Shown here one piece after another: positions 48,862 to 62,220 of a DNA stretch of 64,000 nt (positions are counted from its first letter, which is position 1; every line of letters begins with the position of its first letter). The notes below the pieces were generated by a model, which was given only the letters and a program-made list of their open reading frames with translations, had not been told where the DNA came from and did no database searches. A program made the translations under genes and the position numbers. This DNA is from Comamonadaceae bacterium OTU4NAUVB1 (GTDB lineage Bacteria; Pseudomonadota; Gammaproteobacteria; Burkholderiales; Burkholderiaceae_C). The DNA is taken from contig CP099605.1 in NCBI GenBank assembly GCA_024372625.1, positions 992,001-1,056,000 on the forward strand, read 5' to 3'.

Positions 48862-50010
48862 ATGCAGTTGCCCGTGTTCATCGAGGCCCTCGCGGACGAA
48901 GGCTCGCCACGCCAGCGCCGTGCCATCGCCAAGGCGATCACGCTGCTGGAGTCCACGCGCGGGGATCACCGCGCGCAGGGCGACGAACTGCTGACGGCGT
49001 TGCTGCCGCGCACCGGCGCGTCCTTCCGCCTGGGCATCTCCGGCGTGCCGGGCGTGGGCAAGTCGACCTTCATCGAGACGCTGGGACTGTCGCTGATCGC
49101 GCGCGGCCATCGTGTGGCGGTGCTCACCATCGACCCGTCGTCGACCGTCTCCGGCGGCTCGATCCTCGGCGACAAGACGCGCATGGAGCGCCTGTCGGTG
49201 CACGAGCGCGCCTACATCCGGCCGAGTCCGTCGTCGGGCACGCTCGGCGGCGTGGCCGAGAAGACGCGCGAGGCCATGCTGGTGTGCGAGGCCGCGGGCC
49301 ACGACGTCGTGATCGTCGAGACGGTCGGCGTCGGCCAAAGCGAGACGGCGGTCGCGGGCATGACCGACATGTTCGTGCTGATGCAGCTGCCCAATGCCGG
49401 CGACGACCTCCAGGCGATCAAGAAGGGCGTGATGGAGATCGCCGATCTGGTGGTCATCAACAAGGCCGACCTCGACCGCGACGCCGCCACCCGCGCCCAG
49501 GCGCAGATCACCTCGGCGCTGCGCCTGTTCGGCCACCACGGCAATCCGGCGCACGCCCAGGCGATGCGGGCCGCCCACGCGGCGCCCGGATCGCCCGAGG
49601 CGGAGGTCCGCTTCTGGCAGCCGCGCGTGCTGCAGCTGAGCGCGCTGGCGGGAACCGGCGTCGATGCCTTCTGGGAGGCCGTGTCGGACTTCCGGCGCCT
49701 GCAGGCGGCCAACGGCCGGCTCGCCACGCGGCGGGAGAAGCAGTCGCTCGCCTGGATGTGGGAGCGCATCGACACCGGACTCAAGCAGGCGTTCCGCCAG
49801 CATCCGCAGGTGCGCGAACTGCTGCCGCGCACCGTCGCGCAGGTCGCCTCGGGCGCGCTGCCGGCATCGACCGCCGCGCGCCAGCTGCTCGCGCTCGCAC
49901 GCCAGGCGGCGCACGGCGGCCACGGCGAGGCGGTGCACCCGCCCGCGGGAACGGCTCCGGCGCCGGCGTCCGTGTCGACGGCCGATCCGCCGGGCCCCGG
50001 CCCGTCCTGA
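48862..50010 (+). CDS. meaB: MeaB G-protein chaperone of methylmalonyl-CoA mutase
   Basis: A 382-residue SIMIBI GTPase (ArgK/MeaB) that loads and protects the cobalamin of the mutase. It has Walker [10 protein letters not shown] (61-69), [20 protein letters not shown], the switch region [25 protein letters not shown], and NKAD. The C-terminal ~45 residues (Pro/Ala-rich) are an extra disordered tail. It lies 13 bases after scpA. Confidence 0.95.
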   Translation: MQLPVFIEALADEGSPRQRRAIAKAITLLESTRGDHRAQGDELLTALLPRTGASFRLGISGVPGVGKSTFIETLGLSLIARGHRVAVLTIDPSSTVSGGSILGDKTRMERLSVHERAYIRPSPSSGTLGGVAEKTREAMLVCEAAGHDVVIVETVGVGQSETAVAGMTDMFVLMQLPNAGDDLQAIKKGVMEIADLVVINKADLDRDAATRAQAQITSALRLFGHHGNPAHAQAMRAAHAAPGSPEAEVRFWQPRVLQLSALAGTGVDAFWEAVSDFRRLQAANGRLATRREKQSLAWMWERIDTGLKQAFRQHPQVRELLPRTVAQVASGALPASTAARQLLALARQAAHGGHGEAVHPPAGTAPAPASVSTADPPGPGPS

Positions 50011-50053
50011 TCCGTCCTTCCTCTTCTTTGTTCCTCCCACAAGACCAAGCGCC

Positions 50054-51586
<1,533 letters not shown>

Positions 51587-51593
51587 ACGACTG

Positions 51594-51700
51594 GCTCGCC
51601 CCCAGTCTTCGCGCACTTCGTGTCGCTTTGCCAACCCCCTACCGGGGGCAACACCAGCAGCCCGGCAAAGCCGGTTCTGCGCTGTTTCCCGAACAGACTC
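51594..51700. repeat. Intergenic hairpin repeat between pccB and pccA
   Basis: This segment resembles a dispersed intergenic element I recall from Comamonadaceae genomes (a CTTCGTGTCGCTTTGCC-type start, then two short hairpins). The hairpins are CCCCC-TACC-GGGGG (51635-51648) and CCGGC-AAA-GCCGG (51662-51674), followed by a TTCTGCGCTGTTTCC end. It lies inside the operon, so it may tune the relative level of the two carboxylase subunits. Identity as a repeat rests on memory, not on a search. Confidence 0.5.
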
Positions 51701-51716
51701 TCTGACGGACGGAACC

Positions 51717-53765
51717 ATGTTTAAAAAAATCCTGATCGCCAACCGTGGCGAGATCGCCTGCCGCGTCATCAAGACCGCCCGGAAGATGGGCATCGCGACG
51801 GTGGCGGTGTATTCGGACGCCGACCGCGACGCGCGCCACGTGGAGCTGGCCGACGAGGCCGTGCACATCGGCGCGTCGCCCAGCCGCGAGAGCTACCTGC
51901 GGGCCGACCGCATCATCGAGGCGTGTCGCCGGACCGGCGCCGAGGCGGTGCATCCGGGCTACGGCTTCCTGTCGGAGAACGAGGCCTTCGCGCGCGAGGT
52001 CGAGGAAGCCGGCATCGTCTTCATCGGGCCGAAGCACCATTCGATCGCGGCCATGGGCGACAAGATCGCCTCGAAGAAGCTGGCCAAGGCGGCGAACGTC
52101 AACACCATCCCCGGCTGGAACGACGCCATCGAGACGGCCGAGCGCGCCGTCGAGATCGCTCGGGACGTCGGCTACCCGGTGATGATCAAGGCGTCGGCGG
52201 GCGGCGGCGGCAAGGGCCTGCGCGTGGCCTTCGACGACAAGGAGGCCTTCGAGGGCTTCACGGCGTGCCGCAACGAGGCGCGCAACTCCTTCGGCGACGA
52301 CCGCGTCTTCATCGAGAAGTTCGTCGAGGAGCCGCGCCACATCGAGATCCAGGTGCTGGGCGACTCGCAGGGCCAGGTCATCTACTTGAACGAGCGCGAG
52401 TGTTCGATCCAGCGGCGCCACCAGAAGGTGATCGAGGAGGCGCCGTCGCCCTTCATCAGCGATGCGACCCGGCGCGCGATGGGCGAGCAGGCCGTCGCGC
52501 TGGCCAGGGCCGTGAACTACCAGAGCGCGGGCACGGTGGAGTTCGTGGTCGGCAAGGACCAGGGCTTCTACTTCCTGGAGATGAACACCCGGCTGCAGGT
52601 GGAGCATCCGGTGACCGAGTGCATCACCGGACTCGACCTGGTCGAGCTGATGATCCGCGTGGCCGCCGGCGAGCCGCTGCCGCTGACGCAGGCCGAGGTG
52701 AAGCGCGACGGCTGGGCCATCGAGTGCCGCATCAACGCGGAGGACCCGTTTCGCAACTTCCTGCCGTCCACCGGCCGGCTGGTGAAGTTCCAGCCGCCCC
52801 GGGAGACGATGTTCGCCGCCGACACGGCGCACCTGCACGGCGTGCGCGTGGACACCGGGGTCTACGACGGCGGCGAGATCCCGATGTTCTACGACTCGAT
52901 GATCGCCAAGCTGATCGTGCACGGGCGCGACCGCGCGCACGCGATCGCGCGGATGCGCGAGGCGCTCGACGCCTTCGTCATCCGGGGCGTCGGCAGCAAC
53001 ATCCCGTTCCAGGCCGCGCTGCTCGCGCACCCGAAGTTCGTCGCCGGCGACTTCAACACCGGCTTCATCGCCGAGCACTACGGCCAGGGCTTCCGCGCCG
53101 AGGACGTGGTGCACGAGGACCCCGACTTCCTCGTCGCGCTCGCGGCCTTCATGCACCGGCGCTACCGGGCGCGCGCCTCGGGCATCAGCGGCCAGCTCGA
53201 GGGCCACGGCGTGAAGGTCGGCGAGCGTTTCGTCGTCGTCACCCTGGGCACCGGCGGCGAGAACGTCCACACGCCGGTCTCGGTCACCGACTTCAAGGGC
53301 AAGACCGGCTCCAGCGCGGTGCAGGTGGGCGACAGGACCTACCAGATCGACAGCGCGGCCCTGCTGGGCGACCCGCGCGTGGAGGGCGTCGTCAACGACC
53401 GGCCGTTCTTCGCCCAGGTCGAGCGCGGCGCGGGGCGCAACCCGCTCGCGCTGCGCGTGGCGCACCACGGCACGCGCATCGACGCCGTGGTGCTGTCGCC
53501 GCTGGGGGCGCGGCTGCACGCGCTCATGCCCTACAAGGCGCCACCGGACCTGAGCAAGTTCCTGATGTCGCCGATGCCCGGCTTGCTGGTGGAGGTGGCG
53601 GTGGCGCCGGGCCAGCAGGTGCAGGCCGGCGAGAAGCTGGCGGTCATCGAGGCCATGAAGATGGAGAACGTGCTGTTCGCCGCGCGCGACGGCGTCGTCG
53701 GCACCATCTCGGCGGCCAAGGGCGATTCGCTGTCGGTCGACCAGATCATCCTGGAGTTTGCATGA
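51717..53765 (+). CDS. pccA: Propionyl-CoA carboxylase alpha subunit (biotin carboxylase-biotin carrier)
   Basis: A 682-residue subunit. Residues 1-450 are the ATP-grasp biotin carboxylase ([51 protein letters not shown]). The middle ~150 residues form the BT subunit-contact region. The C-terminal domain ends with the biotinyl motif EAMKMEN, Lys648. The ATG has a GGAAC-type site after the intergenic repeat. Its TGA overlaps the bioB ATG (ATGA). Confidence 0.96.
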   Translation: MFKKILIANRGEIACRVIKTARKMGIATVAVYSDADRDARHVELADEAVHIGASPSRESYLRADRIIEACRRTGAEAVHPGYGFLSENEAFAREVEEAGIVFIGPKHHSIAAMGDKIASKKLAKAANVNTIPGWNDAIETAERAVEIARDVGYPVMIKASAGGGGKGLRVAFDDKEAFEGFTACRNEARNSFGDDRVFIEKFVEEPRHIEIQVLGDSQGQVIYLNERECSIQRRHQKVIEEAPSPFISDATRRAMGEQAVALARAVNYQSAGTVEFVVGKDQGFYFLEMNTRLQVEHPVTECITGLDLVELMIRVAAGEPLPLTQAEVKRDGWAIECRINAEDPFRNFLPSTGRLVKFQPPRETMFAADTAHLHGVRVDTGVYDGGEIPMFYDSMIAKLIVHGRDRAHAIARMREALDAFVIRGVGSNIPFQAALLAHPKFVAGDFNTGFIAEHYGQGFRAEDVVHEDPDFLVALAAFMHRRYRARASGISGQLEGHGVKVGERFVVVTLGTGGENVHTPVSVTDFKGKTGSSAVQVGDRTYQIDSAALLGDPRVEGVVNDRPFFAQVERGAGRNPLALRVAHHGTRIDAVVLSPLGARLHALMPYKAPPDLSKFLMSPMPGLLVEVAVAPGQQVQAGEKLAVIEAMKMENVLFAARDGVVGTISAAKGDSLSVDQIILEFA

Positions 53766-54799
53766 CGGGCGCCGACGACACCCGGACGGTGACGCTGCAC
53801 CGATCGCCCGCGACGACAACTGCGGCGGTCGCGACGCCGATGCGCTGGACGGTCGAGGCAATCCAGGCGTTGCTAGACAAGTCCTTCATGGACCTGCTGT
53901 TCCAGGCGCAGACCGTTCACCGCGCGCACTGGCCGGAGGGCACCATTGAGTTGGCCACGCTGCTGTCGGTCAAGACCGGCGGCTGCCCGGAGAACTGCGG
54001 CTATTGCCCGCAATCGGCCGAGTTCGACACCGGCGTCAAGGCGGAGAAGCTCATGGCGGTCGACGAAGTGCGCCGTGCCGCGCAGGCCGCCAAGGACGCG
54101 GGCGCGACGCGCTTCTGCATGGGCGCAGCCTGGCGCGCGCCCAAGGACCGCGACATCGAGAAGATCGCCGAACTGATCGTCGCCGTGAAGGACCTGGGTC
54201 TTCAGACCTGCGCCACGCTGGGCATGCTGGAGGCCCACCAGGCCGGCGCGCTACGCGATGCCGGCCTCGACTACTACAACCACAACCTCGACACCGCCCC
54301 CGAGTACTACACCGACGTCGTCAGCACCCGGGCCTACCAGGACCGGCTCGACACCCTGCGCCACGTGCGCGACGCCGGCATCAGCGTGTGCTGCGGCGGC
54401 ATCGTCGGCATGGGCGAGGCGCCCGTGCATCGCGCCGGTCTGCTCGCCCAGCTGGCCAATCTGACGCCATACCCTGAATCGGTGCCGATCAACAGTCTGG
54501 TGCGAGTGCCCGGCACGCCACTGGCCGACAGCGAGCCGATCGATCCGCTGGACTTCGTGCGCGTGATCGCGGTCGCGCGCATCACCATGCCCCGGGCCCG
54601 CGTGCGACTGTCGGCCGGCCGCCAGCAGCTCGGCGACGCGGTGCAGGCGCTGTGCTTCATGGCCGGGGCCAATTCCATCTTCTACGGAGACAAGCTGCTG
54701 GTGACGGGCAACCCCGACGTGCGAGCCGATGTCGAGTTGCTCACCCTGCTGGGCCTGAAAGGCCATCGCATGTCGACATCCCCCGAGGTCGCTTCATGA
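53762..54799 (+). CDS. bioB: Biotin synthase
   Basis: A 345-residue radical-SAM enzyme converting dethiobiotin to biotin. The [4Fe-4S] motif is CPENCGYC (Cys75, Cys79, Cys82). Other marks are [43 protein letters not shown], and [32 protein letters not shown]. It begins at a four-base overlap with pccA, so the cofactor enzyme is translated with the protein that carries biotin. Other bio genes are not in the window. Confidence 0.97.
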   Translation: MTGADDTRTVTLHRSPATTTAAVATPMRWTVEAIQALLDKSFMDLLFQAQTVHRAHWPEGTIELATLLSVKTGGCPENCGYCPQSAEFDTGVKAEKLMAVDEVRRAAQAAKDAGATRFCMGAAWRAPKDRDIEKIAELIVAVKDLGLQTCATLGMLEAHQAGALRDAGLDYYNHNLDTAPEYYTDVVSTRAYQDRLDTLRHVRDAGISVCCGGIVGMGEAPVHRAGLLAQLANLTPYPESVPINSLVRVPGTPLADSEPIDPLDFVRVIAVARITMPRARVRLSAGRQQLGDAVQALCFMAGANSIFYGDKLLVTGNPDVRADVELLTLLGLKGHRMSTSPEVAS

Positions 54800-55296
54800 A
54801 TGCCGCATCGCGTCCCTTCAAGGTGCTGGGCATCCAGCAGATCGCCATCGGCGGGGTCGACAAGCTGCGCCTTCGCCGGCTGTGGGTGGACATGCTCGGG
54901 CTCGAGGTGACCGGCACGTTCAGGAGCGAGCGCGAGAACGTCGACGAGGACATCTGCGCCATCGGCGAGGGCCCGTTCCGGGTCGAGGTCGACCTCATGC
55001 AGCCGCTCGACCCCGACGGCAAGCCGGCGGTGCACACGACGCCGCTCAATCACGTCGGCCTGTGGATCGACGACCTGCCGGCGGCGGTCGAGTGGCTCGC
55101 GGCGCAGGGGGTGCGCTTCGCGCCGGGCGGCATCCGCAAGGGCGCGGCCGGCTTCGACATCTGCTTCCTGCATCCGAAGGCGAACGACGCGTTCCCGATC
55201 GCCGGGGAGGGCGTGCTGGTGGAGATGGTCCAGGCGCCGCCCGAGGTGGTCGGGGCCTTCGCGGCGCTGGCGGCGGGCGGCTCCAGCGCCCCCTGA
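54796..55296 (+). CDS. VOC protein, probable methylmalonyl-CoA epimerase
   Basis: A 166-residue protein coupled to bioB by an ATGA overlap and last in the scpA-meaB-pccB-pccA-bioB operon. The second half ([41 protein letters not shown]) aligns well by eye with methylmalonyl-CoA epimerase, which makes the (R) isomer needed by the mutase. Expected metal ligands His-Gln-His-Glu appear here as Gln15-Asp66-His86-Glu143, so metal binding may differ. A glyoxalase-like role is the alternative. Confidence 0.65.
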   Translation: MNAASRPFKVLGIQQIAIGGVDKLRLRRLWVDMLGLEVTGTFRSERENVDEDICAIGEGPFRVEVDLMQPLDPDGKPAVHTTPLNHVGLWIDDLPAAVEWLAAQGVRFAPGGIRKGAAGFDICFLHPKANDAFPIAGEGVLVEMVQAPPEVVGAFAALAAGGSSAP

Positions 55297-55306
55297 GCCG
55301 CGCGCT

Positions 55307-55954
55307 TCAGGCCTCGCCGGTGTCGTGCGGGGCCGGTCGCGCCGCCGCCGCGCGTGCCAGCGCGGCTTCGATGATGGCGCGCTTGCGGGACGCCGCCGCG
55401 TCGGCATCGGCCACCGGCGGCACGGCATTCTCGGCGGTCACCCGGGCCCGACGCATCCGATGCACGCCGTACCGCCGGCGTGCCGCTTCGGCCTGCGTCG
55501 CCGACCAGGCTCGCCAGCCGCTTCGGCCGGGCGTCGCCACCTCCAGGGAGATGCAGTCGACCGGACAGACCGGGATGCAGAGTTCGCAGCCGGTGCAGTG
55601 CGCCTCCAGCACCGTGTGCATGTGCTTGTTGATGCCGAGGATGGCATCGGTCGGGCATGCGTCCAGGCAGAGCGTGCAGCCGATGCACCACGCTTCGTCG
55701 ATGACCGCCAGGCTCCGGGGCCCTTCCTCGCCGCAGGCGGGGTCGAGCGGCGAAGGCCGCCGGCCCGTCACGGCCGCGAGGCGTGCGATGCCCTCGTCGC
55801 CGCCCGGTGGACAGCGGTCGATGGGCGCATTGTCCCGCGCGATGGCTTCCGCGTAGGCACGGCAGTCGGGATAGCCGCAACGCGTGCACTGCGTCTGCGG
55901 CAGGACGTCGTCGATGCGGTCCGCGAGCGGTCGCATCGACGAGGCCGGCGACAT
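55307..55954 (-). CDS. rsxB: RsxB-like electron transport ferredoxin
   Basis: A 215-residue iron-sulfur protein. An N-terminal Fe4-type cluster region (CTRCGYPDC with a further Cys in DRCPPGG) precedes two 4Fe-4S ferredoxin repeats ([27 protein letters not shown]). This is the soluble part of RsxB/RnfB without its membrane helix, a form typical of betaproteobacteria. Ala-rich helical tail follows. No other rnf/rsx gene is nearby, so its electron partners are unknown. It lies 14 bases after phaZ in the same direction. Confidence 0.9.
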   Translation of the reverse strand: MSPASSMRPLADRIDDVLPQTQCTRCGYPDCRAYAEAIARDNAPIDRCPPGGDEGIARLAAVTGRRPSPLDPACGEEGPRSLAVIDEAWCIGCTLCLDACPTDAILGINKHMHTVLEAHCTGCELCIPVCPVDCISLEVATPGRSGWRAWSATQAEAARRRYGVHRMRRARVTAENAVPPVADADAAASRKRAIIEAALARAAAARPAPHDTGEA

Positions 55955-55968
55955 GGCGACGGTCCTGG

Positions 55969-57822
55969 TCAGGATCCGTCGCCGCCACGCCGGGTGGCGA
56001 CGGCGGTCGAGGCCGCGGCACGCCGGGCCTTGGGGGTCGCCGTCGCCTTGGCGATCGCACGGACACCCGATGTCTTCGTCGCCGCCGCGCTGACGGCCCG
56101 CTTCGTCGCGGGCGTGCGGTCGTCGGCGGTGACCTCGGTGCCGGTCGCCGCGCGCACGGCCGTCCCGGTCGCCGACGTGAGCGCTTCGGCGCCCTTGGCG
56201 ATGTCGTCGGCCATGGCCTGGATGAGTTCGGTGGTCCCGGTGGACACCGTGGCCTCGTCCGACGGCTGGGGCAGCGCGGCCTGCGCGCCGGGCGTGATGG
56301 CGGATGCCGCCGGCGCGGTGGCCACGGCGCGCTGGCGCTTCGCGGCGGCGACCCGGACGGTGGCCTTCGGACGCGATGCCGTGACGGCCTTCGCCGGCTC
56401 GGCCCGGGCCCTGGCCGGCGCGACCGCGGTCTCGGCCTTCTTCGCCGCCGGCGCCTTGCGGCTCACGCGCGCGCCCGCCTTCGCCTTGGGCGGGTCGATC
56501 TTGACCTTGTCCTCGGCCGTGACATCGGCCGCCTCCAGGGCGACGGCGCGCTTTTGCGACTGGTCGTGGGCCAGGATGAACGAGGTGACGGCCGGATAGA
56601 CGATCTCGCGCCAGCGCCGACCGCTGAAGATGCCGTAGTGGCCCGCGCCCGGAACTTCGAGGTGGCGACGCTGGTTCTTGGTGATGCCGGTGCACAGGTC
56701 GTGCGCCGCGCGGGTCTGACCCGAACCCGAGATGTCGTCGAGTTCACCCTCGACGGTGAGCAGCGCGGCCTTGGTGATGTCGGCGGGCTTCACGCGCTCG
56801 ATGCGCCCGTCGGGCGCCGTCACGTCCCATTCGCCCTTGACGAGCGAGAAGTCCTGGAACACCGTGCGGATGGTTTCCAGGTAGTAGTCGGCATCCATGT
56901 CGAGCACGGCGTTGTACTCGTCGTAGAACTTGCGATGGGCCTCGACGCTGGCGTCGTCGCCCTTGATCAGGTCCTTGAAGTAGTCGTAGTGGCTGGTGGC
57001 ATGGCGGTCCGGGTTCATCGCCACGAAGCCGGTGTGCTGCAGGAAACCGGGATACACGCGACGGCCGGTGCCCGGGAAGCCTTGCGGCACGCGGTAGATG
57101 ACGTTGTTCTCGAACCACTCGAAACTCTTGTTCATCGCCAGGTTGTTGACCGAGGTCGGCGACTTGCGGGCATCGATGGGGCCTCCCATCATCGTCATCG
57201 ACAGCGGGATCTGCTCGTCACGGCTGGCCATGAGGGACACGGCGGCCAGCACGGGCACGGTCGGCTGGCACACGCTCACGACATGGCAGTTGCCGTATTC
57301 GGTCTGCAGGTGGCGGATGAATTCCTGCACGTAGGCGATGTAGTCGTCGAGGTGGAATTCACCTTCCGACAGCGGCACCGTGCGGGCGTTCTTCCAGTCG
57401 GTGATGTAGACCTTGTGGTCCTGCAGCATGGTGCGCACGGTGTCGCGCAGCAGCGTGGCGTAGTGCCCCGACAGCGGTGCCACGATCAGCACCACGGGCT
57501 GCTTCTTGAGCTTGCCCAGCGTCCTGGGCTCGTCCGTGAAGCGCTTGAATCGGCGCAGTTCGCAGAAAGGCTTGTCCAGCGCGATGGCTTCCTGGATGAC
57601 GACGTCGCTGCCATCGACCTTCACGCTCTTGATGCCGAATTCCGGCTTCACGTAGTCCTTGCCGAGCCGGAACAGCAGGTCGTAACCGGCGGCCATGCGC
57701 TGGGCCATCGGCAGGTGCGACAACGGCGACTTGTCGTTGCTGTAGAGCTTCGAGGCGGCCTGGGCGAAGTCGGTGAGCGGCTCCATCAGGGACCGCTGGG
57801 CTTCATAGAGTTGATAGAGCAT
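55969..57822 (-). CDS. phaZ: Intracellular PHB depolymerase with histone-H1-like C-terminal tail
   Basis: A 617-residue enzyme that mobilises intracellular PHB. Residues 1-420 match the Ralstonia PhaZ1 type: SVCQPTVP with nucleophile Cys185, Asp362 in [13 protein letters not shown], His395 in [13 protein letters not shown]. Known relatives are about 420 residues. Here about 190 more residues follow, rich in Ala, Lys, Arg, Thr and Pro ([24 protein letters not shown] and similar), with a short helical island ([19 protein letters not shown]). The tail resembles phasin PhaF or histone H1 and may bind DNA or granules. A TTGCA-N-TGCAA palindrome lies in its promoter. Confidence 0.92.
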   Translation of the reverse strand: MLYQLYEAQRSLMEPLTDFAQAASKLYSNDKSPLSHLPMAQRMAAGYDLLFRLGKDYVKPEFGIKSVKVDGSDVVIQEAIALDKPFCELRRFKRFTDEPRTLGKLKKQPVVLIVAPLSGHYATLLRDTVRTMLQDHKVYITDWKNARTVPLSEGEFHLDDYIAYVQEFIRHLQTEYGNCHVVSVCQPTVPVLAAVSLMASRDEQIPLSMTMMGGPIDARKSPTSVNNLAMNKSFEWFENNVIYRVPQGFPGTGRRVYPGFLQHTGFVAMNPDRHATSHYDYFKDLIKGDDASVEAHRKFYDEYNAVLDMDADYYLETIRTVFQDFSLVKGEWDVTAPDGRIERVKPADITKAALLTVEGELDDISGSGQTRAAHDLCTGITKNQRRHLEVPGAGHYGIFSGRRWREIVYPAVTSFILAHDQSQKRAVALEAADVTAEDKVKIDPPKAKAGARVSRKAPAAKKAETAVAPARARAEPAKAVTASRPKATVRVAAAKRQRAVATAPAASAITPGAQAALPQPSDEATVSTGTTELIQAMADDIAKGAEALTSATGTAVRAATGTEVTADDRTPATKRAVSAAATKTSGVRAIAKATATPKARRAAASTAVATRRGGDGS

Positions 57823-57861
57823 GGGGCTGGAACCTGTAGGAATGGAATCTGGTTGAAATTG

Positions 57862-57872
57862 TTGCAGTGCAA
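57862..57872. promoter_or_regulatory. TTGCA-N-TGCAA palindrome in the phaZ promoter
   Basis: An 11-bp perfect inverted repeat (TTGCAGTGCAA) 40 bases upstream of the phaZ start. On the minus strand a -10-like TATATT (57871-57876) overlaps it. PhaR repressors are known to bind TGCA-rich palindromes, so this is a reasonable PhaR operator. A related TTGCGAATGCAG lies before phaC at 37453-37464. Confidence 0.5.
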
Positions 57873-57945
57873 TATATCAACATAACCGAGCCACATGGTA
57901 GGGGGCTGCCCCTAGCCAGGGGACAGGTTCCGGCCCGCGCCCGGG

Positions 57946-59142
57946 TCAGACGACCTTGGCGATGCTCTCGCAGACGTAGTCGATGTTCTTGCTGTTGAGG
58001 GCGGCCACGCACATGCGGCCCGTGTCGGTGCCGTAGACGCCGAACTCGCTGCGCAGGCGCACCATCTGGTCCTTGGTGAGACCCGAATAACTGAACATGC
58101 CGATCTGCGTCGTGATGAAGCTCATGTCCTGGGTCACGCCGGCGGCCTTCAGGCCGTCCACGAGCTTCTGGCGCATGGCCTTGATGCGGATGCGCATCTC
58201 GGCGAGCTCGCCCTCCCAGACCGCCCGGCGCGCCGGGTCGTTCAGCACGGCCGCCACCACGGCGCCGCCGTGGATGGGGGGGTTGCTGTAGTTGGTGCGG
58301 ATCACGATCTTGAGCTGCGAGAGCACGCGCGCGGCTTCGTCCTTGTCGGCGCACAGCACCGACAGCGCGCCGACGCGCTCGCCGTAGAGGCTGAAGCTCT
58401 TGGAGAACGAGGTCGAGACGAAGAACGTCAGGTCGGCGTCGACGAACTTGCCGATGACCGCGCCGTCCTCCTGGATGCCGTTGCCGAAGCCCTGATAGGC
58501 CATGTCGAGGAACGCGACCAGGTCCTTCGCCTTGACGGCCTCGACCACACGGTCCCACTGCCCGGGCGTGATGTCGTAGCCGGTGGGGTTGTGGCAGCAG
58601 GCGTGCAGCACCACGACGGTGCCGGCCGGGGCCGCTTCCAGCGCGCCGAGCATGGCGTCGAAGTCGACGCCGCGCCGTGCCGCGTCGTAGTAGGGATAGC
58701 TCTCGACGGTGAAGCCGGCGTTGGTGAACAGCGCGCGGTGGTTCTCCCAGCTCGGATCGCTGATCAGCACCTTGGCCTCGGGACGCAGGCGCTTGAGGAA
58801 GTCGGCGCCGACCTTCAGGCCGCCGGTGCCGCCGATGGCCTGGACCGTGGCCACGCGGCCGGATTTCACGGGTTCGCTGTCGGCGCCGAAGACCAGGCCC
58901 TTGACGGCCGCGTCGTAGGCGGCGATGCCGTCGATGGGGAGGTAGCCGCGCGCGCTGGGCGCCTTCGACATGTCTTCCTCGACCGCGCGCACGCAGGCGA
59001 GCAGCGGCAGCTTGCCGTCGTCGTCGTAGTAGACGCCGACGCCGAGGTTGACCTTCTTGGGATTGCCGTCGGCGGCGTATTGCTCGTTGAGACCCAGGAT
59101 GGGGTCGCGCGGCGCCATCTCGACGGCGGTGAACATAGACAT
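57946..59142 (-). CDS. tyrB: Aromatic/aspartate aminotransferase
   Basis: A 398-residue class I PLP aminotransferase: MAPRDPILGLNEQYAADGNPKKVNLGVGVYYDDDGKLP, IGGTGGLKVGADFLKRL, HACCHNPTGYDIT, DMAYQGFGNG, the PLP lysine in STSFSKSFSLYGERVG, and the carboxylate-binding Arg in GMFSYSGL/GRMCVAALN. It could act on tyrosine, phenylalanine or aspartate; TyrB is favoured by the usual pairing with uvrB. The second ATG at 59136 could also be used. Confidence 0.92.
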   Translation of the reverse strand: MSMFTAVEMAPRDPILGLNEQYAADGNPKKVNLGVGVYYDDDGKLPLLACVRAVEEDMSKAPSARGYLPIDGIAAYDAAVKGLVFGADSEPVKSGRVATVQAIGGTGGLKVGADFLKRLRPEAKVLISDPSWENHRALFTNAGFTVESYPYYDAARRGVDFDAMLGALEAAPAGTVVVLHACCHNPTGYDITPGQWDRVVEAVKAKDLVAFLDMAYQGFGNGIQEDGAVIGKFVDADLTFFVSTSFSKSFSLYGERVGALSVLCADKDEAARVLSQLKIVIRTNYSNPPIHGGAVVAAVLNDPARRAVWEGELAEMRIRIKAMRQKLVDGLKAAGVTQDMSFITTQIGMFSYSGLTKDQMVRLRSEFGVYGTDTGRMCVAALNSKNIDYVCESIAKVV

Positions 59143-59274
59143 GGGAAAAGGTCCTCAGGAGGGTTCGGATCGCCAACGAGGCCGGTCGGCCTCTGGCTCT
59201 GGCCCCGAAGCTGGATTAGGCTTTCAGGTTGCCTTGAATTTTACCGACCGCTCGCCAACTGACACGGACACGCC

Positions 59275-61386
<2,112 letters not shown>

Positions 61387-61463
61387 AAACGGTCGCGCTT
61401 CTCGCCTACGCCGACACGGGCCGGGAGGTGGGTTAACCCGAGCAGGACCGAGGGCCTTCTGGT

Positions 61464-61488
61464 ATACTTGAGCGAATTAGTCAACAAC
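61464..61488 (+). promoter_or_regulatory. Type 1 IscR binding site over the iscR promoter
   Basis: The 25 bases starting ATACTTGA and containing TTAGTC match most positions of the type 1 IscR consensus (ATASYYGACTRAWYHAGTCGGSTAT), with the outer right edge weakest. The site overlaps a -10-like TATACT (61463-61468) and a TTGAGC/TAACTT pair spaced by 17 bases, so holo-IscR would block the iscR operon promoter, as in E. coli. The iscR start is 126 bases downstream. Confidence 0.65.
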
Positions 61489-61613
61489 AATAACTTCGCG
61501 ATGAAGAGCCGGTTCCCGCCCCCGAGGCGAGGCGATCGGTAGAGGCGGAGACCGCGCCATCCGGGCCCTTGCGGGCTGGATGTCCATGTTACGAAGCACA
61601 CAAGGAGCTTTCG

Positions 61614-62150
61614 ATGCGTCTCACAACCAAAGGTCGTTTCGCAGTCACCGCGATGATCGATCTGGCACTGCGCCAGAACACCGGCCCGGTGACGCTGGCG
61701 GCCATCAGCCAGCGCCAGCAGATCTCGCTGTCCTACCTGGAACAGCTGTTCGGCAAGCTGCGCCGCCATGAACTGGTGGAGTCCACCCGCGGTCCCGGCG
61801 GCGGCTACAGCCTCGGGCGCAAGGCGTCGGAGATCACGGTGGCCGACATCATCGTGTCGGTCGACGAGCCGATCGACGCCACGCATTGCGCCGGCAAGGA
61901 GAACTGCCTGGGCGAGGCGGGCCGCTGCATGACGCACGAACTCTGGGCGTCGCTCAACCAGCGCATGGTCGAGTTCCTGGATTCGGTCACGCTGCAGAAG
62001 CTCGTGGACGACCAGATCGCCAAGGGCGTGCAGATCGAGAACAAGCCCGCCGTCAAGCGCGCCATCTCGGCGCAGCCGGTGGTCAAGCCGATCCGCGTGA
62101 ACGCGCCGAACTCGGTCTTCGCCCTGGGCAACGCCTTCGCCAAGTCCTGA
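61614..62150 (+). CDS. iscR: Fe-S cluster regulator IscR
   Basis: A 178-residue Rrf2-family regulator with a winged helix ([52 protein letters not shown]) and the [2Fe-2S] ligands Cys92, Cys98, Cys105 and His108. With a cluster bound it represses the isc operon. A strong AAGGAG site precedes the ATG. It heads iscR-iscS-iscU-iscA. Confidence 0.96.
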   Translation: MRLTTKGRFAVTAMIDLALRQNTGPVTLAAISQRQQISLSYLEQLFGKLRRHELVESTRGPGGGYSLGRKASEITVADIIVSVDEPIDATHCAGKENCLGEAGRCMTHELWASLNQRMVEFLDSVTLQKLVDDQIAKGVQIENKPAVKRAISAQPVVKPIRVNAPNSVFALGNAFAKS

Positions 62151-62220
62151 TCGCCTGCCGCCTCATCCGCGGCATCGACCTCTTCATTTCCACAGCCACC
62201 TACGCCAGCCAGAGCCAGCC

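Noticed and set aside
59143..59274. SOS (LexA) box before uvrB
   Set aside because: No CTGT-N8-ACAG-like site could be seen in the tyrB-uvrB gap.
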